64,000 nt of DNA. Source: Icerya purchasi. Taxonomy: Eukaryota; Arthropoda; Insecta; Hemiptera; Monophlebidae. The DNA lies in NCBI GenBank assembly GCA_039619475.1, contig CM077116.1, positions 19,651,443-19,715,442 on the forward strand, read 5' to 3'. Position 1 is the first letter of the stretch; every line of letters starts with the position of its first letter. The notes beneath the pieces were generated by a model. That model saw nothing but the letters and a program-made list of their open reading frames with translations. It was not told where the DNA came from and ran no database searches. Made by a program: the position numbers and the translations under genes. This document shows, piece after piece, positions 58,901 to 64,000 of this stretch.

Positions 58901-59228
58901 GCGAATAAATATGAGGAGGAAACTTTTGACCCTAGAAACTCAAAAGCACGGGTAGAAATACTTAATTTCATTGTTAATGTAAATGTTCCTACTTAAGTGT
59001 TTTATACAGTTAATAATGAAACGTAATCGATCATCTAACTATGCCTCGGAGTATTTTACATTAACTTATCTGGAAACTAAATATAAGCTAACATAAATAA
59101 CTTGCGGAATTAAAACAGCGATATTCTAATAATTTATCGAGGGGCGTTTACAATGTCCGCTACGATAGTTCCCTCGATAATCTTAATGTAAACTGGTCAG
59201 TAAATTTTAAGGCATTTTTTACCGTTAA
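58901..59228. other. Possible 3' part or LTR of the BEL/Pao element
   Basis: This follows the end of pol on the minus strand. No second copy of it exists in the window, so an LTR cannot be confirmed. Confidence 0.3.
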
Positions 59229-60400
59229 CATACTCTCCTATAGTCTGAGGCTCTAGTATTACGAGCTTCAGGATCATCTACTGGCAATTGAATAAGCGAA
59301 GTAACTGCACTCTTCCGAATTTTATCACGAAATAGTACGTTCACTACTCGAACATAACCGTCACCTTCTGGATATACAGCAACAATCCCTTCAAAAGGCC
59401 AATCTAAAGGGGATTTGTTGATACAGTTTTCAGCACAGCGGTGTCATCAACTTTTAAATTAGGTTGAGATTCAGCCCAACGATTACGTTGTTGAAGTTGA
59501 TTTAAATAATTATTTGACAAAAATTTTCAAAAACCTCGCAATTACTGCTGTTGTAACTGCAACCAGGAACTCTCAAGAATTACAGATTTACCAACCAGAA
59601 AATGTCCTGAGGTTATGATTTTGTCACCTTCCTTAGGTAGATTCCGATAGCCAAGTTAAGTATAGTGAAAATTCTTTTAAATAACGTCGAATATTCTTCG
59701 AAAATCAAATAGAAGCTTTCTTACAGATCGAATTGCTGCTTCCCATAGTCTGCCAAAATTGGGAACTCTAGAAGAGGTATAAAATTCCACTGAATTTGAT
59801 CCGTTGCATAAGAACTGATTACGGACGCACGAGCTTGTTGAAAAAAGTTAGCAGTTGTTAGTTCCATTGTCAGAATACACTACCTTCGGCAAATTACTCG
59901 ACGAATTTAGCAACAATTAAATTTAAAACGACTTCGATATAAATTGTTCGTACAGCGAAACAAACGAAAACACCTATAGTTTACTTAATTTGATCTAACG
60001 ATGGCCGATACATTTCGATATAAACGGCCCAGCAAAATCTGCACCAGTAGAAATGAACGTAGCGCTAATATCAATACGAGAAGACCAATTGACCTATTAG
60101 CTGGCCAGAGAGTTTAGATTTGCCCAAAATTTGATGCAGAATGAACTTTTATTAGATTGGTCCTACCTGCGATAATTCAATATTTTCTGTCAATGTTCTA
60201 ATCTATCGGCGTGTAAATATTCTTCGTGTACGCATCGAACGATTAACGTACTAAATGCTAAATGAGATTTTGCATATAAAATGATGGGATGTTTTTTAGT
60301 TTCTGAAATTTTTGCGTTCTCCAAAACACGAAGTAAACCGTTTTAATCTAAGAATGGAGTTAATGAATATAAACGACTTTTCTTTTTTTAACCGGCTGTG
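59229..60400 (-). pseudogene. BEL/Pao integrase
   Basis: VDFAGPF (about 60050), YSDNGTN (about 59885) and PNFGRLWEAAIRSVRKLL (59760-59700) are the three acidic core motifs, in several frames. KEGDKIITSGHFLVGKSVIL (59640-59590), RNRWAESQPNLKVDDTAVLK and VRVVNVLFRDKIRKSAVTSL (59370-59300) make up the C-terminal part. Confidence 0.75.
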
Positions 60401-60699
60401 TTGATTTATCAGTAAACATTTAAATTCCATACTATAAATCTGATATTGTGATAAACGAATTAAGGCTATTTTTCTGCTCTAGTAAATTCATTAGCAGTAA
60501 TAGATCACCCAGTATGAACCATTAATTTATCTCTTTTTGCTTTTATTATTTGAACATATCGCAATAAATATGCAATAATAACTAATCTAGTAAATGATGA
60601 ACATTTTTCAATTATGTTTAATTCAAAGGCTGACAACGGCGAAATATTTTTTGTCTTGCCTTTTTTCTAATATTTCGTGAAAAATGAGAAACTGTAAAA

Positions 60700-61300
60700 A
60701 AATCTAACCATTTATTGTACTTTAAAAATTTTGGTTCATTTAACCATTTATCTCGATTCAACTTTAAAAATGATTCTCAGCTGATATACCTCGAGTAGCT
60801 AAATCAGTTGGATTGACAGCAGATTTCGCAAAATGCCATTGACTAAATGGAATTACGTCTATAATTTTATCTGTAAGATTGCAAACATACTGTTTCCAAG
60901 TAGATGGTAATTTAGATAACCAGCAAAGAACTACTGTACTACCAGTAAAAGCTTGTATATTTCGCAATTCGATTTGCAAATTCGTACTAATACGTGGTAA
61001 AGTTCAATAGCTAAAACAGTCGCTTGAAGCTCCAAACGAGGTATTGTAGTTGGCTGTAAAGGAGCTAATCGAGTTTTCGAATACACGAGATTTACTGTAA
61101 CGTCTCTGTCATTGTTAACACAGATCGTAAGTACAAAACAACTGAATATGTTTTAGTGCTGGCATCGCAAAATACGATTAACTCACGATTTGAGCTAGAA
61201 AAAATCGATCGAGATATACTAAACGAACAAAGTTGATTTAAATCACGCATATATTCGAACGAAATTATAACAAACGATTCTGTGATGGGTTCATCCCATT
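60700..61300 (-). pseudogene. BEL/Pao RNase H and connection region
   Basis: LELQATVLAIELYHVL-like sequence near 61030-60990 is followed by RNIQAFTGSTVVLCWLSKLP, STWKQYVCNLTDKIIDVIPF and WHFAKSAVNPTDLATRGISA (60960-60770). The D in the D(S)TV.L.W motif of Pao RNase H is Gly here (FTGSTVVLCW), so a catalytic residue is lost. Confidence 0.75.
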
Positions 61301-61596
61301 TTTTTTGTTCCTGCTACAACGATTGTAGCAAACGTTTACCGTGAATAGTAATAGGCGATACGAATTCTAAAGGATGGAAAGTGCGAGAAATAATCGAAGC
61401 AATTTTTTTTTTAGTAAAAGTTGTTTCATCCTTGCAGGAATTAAGATTTAAAATGATATAGTATAATTATCTTAAAGTGAATTCCACGAAATACCTAATA
61501 CGGTGTGTTCAAAATTATTTTCTAAATCTAGCGACATTAAATTAAAATTACCGCACAGTTCTTCTGGAATTTTTCTTATAAATTCTTCCGAGTTAG

Positions 61597-61633
<37 letters not shown>

Positions 61634-62720
61634 CGCTTTCTTAAAATAAATAAATTCTCTTTTATCATTTCTTAATTCGATCATTTCGTTTAAAGAATTA
61701 GAACCCGCAATCAAATCATCCATATAAAAATTATTTTTATCAGTTTGGCCGCAGTCGGTTTCGAAAATTCAATTGAATCAGCGATTCCATGTAAACATTT
61801 TTGTGCAATAAAAGCTGCAGGCCCTGTTCCATAACAGTACTTAATTCGAACATATTAATCGGAGAGTTCCTAAATAATTCGCCATAAAATTTATTGCATA
61901 AGGCGATCTTTTTCGTGAAGCCAAATCATTCGATACATTTTCGCAATGTCGCTACAAAAACGTTATTGAGCGCTAGCTTATTTTTAGCTTTAGACGAATC
62001 ATTAAAAACAATTCGAACTGCGGTGTAGTTAAACTTTTTAACCGAACAATGGATTGATGAGGAATGTAATAACGATTAACTTCGATATTACCATCAATAA
62101 TAGACACATGATCCATCTCAAGGTATTCTTCCATAAAATCGATCTATTCAGCCCGATTCGAATTATTCGCAACTTTATTTCGATCGATAGCGAAAGGTAA
62201 TCTAACAATAAATTTTCCATCATTTGCAACACAATAAGTCTCATTAAAATGTTTCTCAATATTAATTTCGCCTTGTTTTTCAGTATCGTTGGCATTTTTT
62301 ATTTCCCAAAATCGTTGCAATTAATGATTTAACTCTTCCAGAGTGATCCCTGTATAACGTGAACTATTATCGAATTTCGAACCAGTTACATTCCAGCCGA
62401 ATACGGTAGAAAACAAATTAAGATGATTTATGTATTACACGATTCATTATACATTTTTCGTAATATTCTGAACTTAACATTGAACATTTTGGATCAGCTA
62501 AAGTGAAATTTTTTAACATGGATTTTTTTTCATCTGAAAGATTAACCACAAGACACTATAAGCTAACACTGACGCAGGAACAACTTGTGCAATTAAACTC
62601 AATGTAAAATCATTAATTCGAGAAAATATTTTTATTCCTAATACTTGCGCAGTGTTAGTTATACCGCCGACGCCTCTTAATGGCAAACTAGAATTTAATG
62701 AAACTTTTAATTTTTTCATA
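61300..62720 (-). pseudogene. BEL/Pao reverse transcriptase
   Basis: From about 62290 the RT N-terminal part reads in fragments (INIEKHFNET, DGKFIVRLPF at about 62225-62170). YMDDLIAGSNSLNEMIELRN (about 61728-61665) is motif C, intact. A (TA)n run at 61600-61632 then interrupts the LRKW region. SNSEEFIRKIPEELCGNFNL and FEHTVLGISWNSL follow down to 61472. Confidence 0.8.
61600..61632. repeat. (TA)n microsatellite inside Pao RT
   Basis: A TA run of about 30 bp lies within the RT coding relic and replaces about ten residues. Confidence 0.9.
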
Positions 62721-62809
62721 CAAATGTATCCGAAATCAAAGTTGGGGTTGTAAACACGAATCTAATAAAGTACGAGCTTTACCTGTAACACTATTCTAGT
62801 GGTAATTAA

Positions 62810-63906
62810 TTATTGTTTAAGGTAAAATGGCTTGCTTGTTATCATTCGATGAGCATTGAAATGTGCGAATTTAATACTTCGAGTATTTGAAGTATTTTCG
62901 TTAGTTTTTTTCTTTCGATTCTTTTCCGTTTCTTTTTTTATCAAAATCGAAATGTAATAACTTACGATGCGATTTACCACAACCAAAACGAAATATCGAA
63001 CTAAAATCGAATGATTCTGTTCAGTACTAAAACAAATTGAACATAAATTATTTCTTTTCACGATTTTAAATCTAATTTGAGGTTTTTTCTGTTTAAAATC
63101 TGCGCATTGATTTAAAAAATGATTTTTAGGACATAACTGATAATTGTTTTCAGTTACTATTCCAATAAATGATTTTTTACTATTGTTACTTGAATTAAAT
63201 CCTTCTTTATACTGGGCGGAACGATTCTCCGCAATAGTACGATCGTCGATAGTAATTTCCGGATTGTGCAAAAATTCTTCTAATTTTTCAGAATTGATTC
63301 ATCAGATGACAATGAGTTTCATCAATCTTTTACTGTATTTCTGTTCAACTTCGAACTAACAGTAAAAGCGCGAAATTTAGAGAAAGTATCATTGACAGTT
63401 TCACCGTATATTTTAAATCCACAAATGGTAACATTATCCAACAGTTTACGAATACCTTTTCGTGTGAAACATTTTCAGTATTCTTTAAATTCCAAAAATT
63501 ATTGCTTTTTTATTCTCGTTATGTTCGAGAAAATGAGATCTCGCCTCGCAATAAGCTCCCTTTCAGTAATAAAAATATCTCCTGCTATTTTTTCAGCTTC
63601 GCCGATTAAAGAATTCTTTGTTTCTTGTTTTTTTTTCGTTATGGGTACGCTAACAGAAAGTAACACAGCCCAATCAACTAAGGAATCTAAGTAATAGCTC
63701 AAAAGCAGCATTGCGAGATTAAAAAAATACAATTTTTCAACATCATTTAGTTCTGCATTATCACGAACGAAATTAATAAACAAATTTTTAAAATCATAAA
63801 AACAAGTCAGATTCCCATCGAATTTTGGTATTTTTATTTTTCGTAATTTAAATTGCTGATTTACACAATTATGATTACTACCAACGGATGAACGTGATGT
63901 ATCCAT
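62810..63906 (-). pseudogene. BEL/Pao gag with zinc knuckles
   Basis: From 63906: MDTSRSSVGSNHNC, then LRKIKIPKFDGNLTCFYDFK, NLFINFVRDNAELNDVEKLY, the conserved LPKF.G....W..F...F motif of Pao gag (DUF1759 type). After about 63500 the frame changes. CPKNHFLNQCADFKQKKPQI and LCSICFSTEQNHSI (63150-63000) are the knuckle region before the protease. The protease is not recognised. Confidence 0.8.
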
Positions 63907-64000
63907 CACTTTTTATACAATGATTACGGAACAAACGAATTTTACCTTGAGAATACTAGCTGTAATTTCTCTCATCGAGTCGAGATAATCAAAATATTTA

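Larger units (their letters stand above)
59229..63906 (-). mobile_element. BEL/Pao LTR retrotransposon, decayed
   Basis: On the minus strand the order gag, zinc knuckles, RT with YMDD, RNase H and integrase is that of BEL/Pao elements. The gag start codon is at 63906; the 5' LTR and primer binding site would lie at or beyond the window end. All domains contain stops and frame changes. Confidence 0.85.

Noticed and set aside
58901..59228. 3' LTR of the Pao element
   Set aside because: No second copy is in the window, so LTR identity cannot be shown.

Overview
This is AT-rich eukaryotic DNA, almost certainly from an insect. The support is two intron-containing animal genes, tRNA-derived SINEs, and a dense mix of non-LTR, BEL/Pao, hAT, Mutator-like and Helitron elements of the kinds found in insects. 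I cannot name the order. Nothing prokaryotic, no rRNA, no CRISPR and no functional tRNA gene was seen.

Two host genes can be read. The plus strand carries the last five coding exons of the mRNA export receptor NXF1 (sbr/Mex67/TAP family; NTF2-like and TAP-C domains; 906-8390); the gene begins before the window. The minus strand carries a complete four-exon Mediator subunit gene, MED29 (intersex in flies; 33815-32675, 152 aa). They converge tail to tail, with about 24 kb of transposon-rich DNA between the stop codons.

Layout: 1-8390, NXF1, with a SINE in one intron and two related inverted-repeat elements plus another SINE in the last intron. 8391-13500, AT-rich, no gene. 13520-19780, decayed I-like LINE (gag, endonuclease, RT, RNase H). 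19964-20694, non-autonomous Helitron. 22148-22407, short hAT-type element with 8-bp target-site duplication (TSD). 22650-26620, decayed RTE-like LINE containing a Mutator-like transposase fragment. 28053-30021, hAT element with terminal inverted repeats (TIRs), 8-bp TSD and a broken transposase. 31564-31936, second short hAT-type element. 32675-33815, MED29. 34129-34495, element with roughly 80-bp TIRs just upstream of MED29. 34570-39150, minus-strand Jockey-like LINE. 39238-39800, hAT-like end and an 81-bp near-perfect foldback. 40195-43150, hAT relic of another type. 43690-44760, two LINE fragments. 45390-48957, LINE split by a SINE. 51524-57423, RTE LINE with 11-bp TSD into which a second LINE (51957-54689) has jumped. 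58400-58900, small LINE relic. 59230-63906, decayed BEL/Pao element running to the window edge.

Every transposon coding region examined is broken by stops, frameshifts or deletions, so no element here looks able to move by itself. I found no convincing new multi-gene system. The most useful points are the precisely bounded nested insertions, a SINE family present twice (once inside a LINE), repeated hairpins between the two ORFs of the I-like LINE, the 81-bp foldback, and a catalytic Asp-to-Asn change in the Jockey-like RT.
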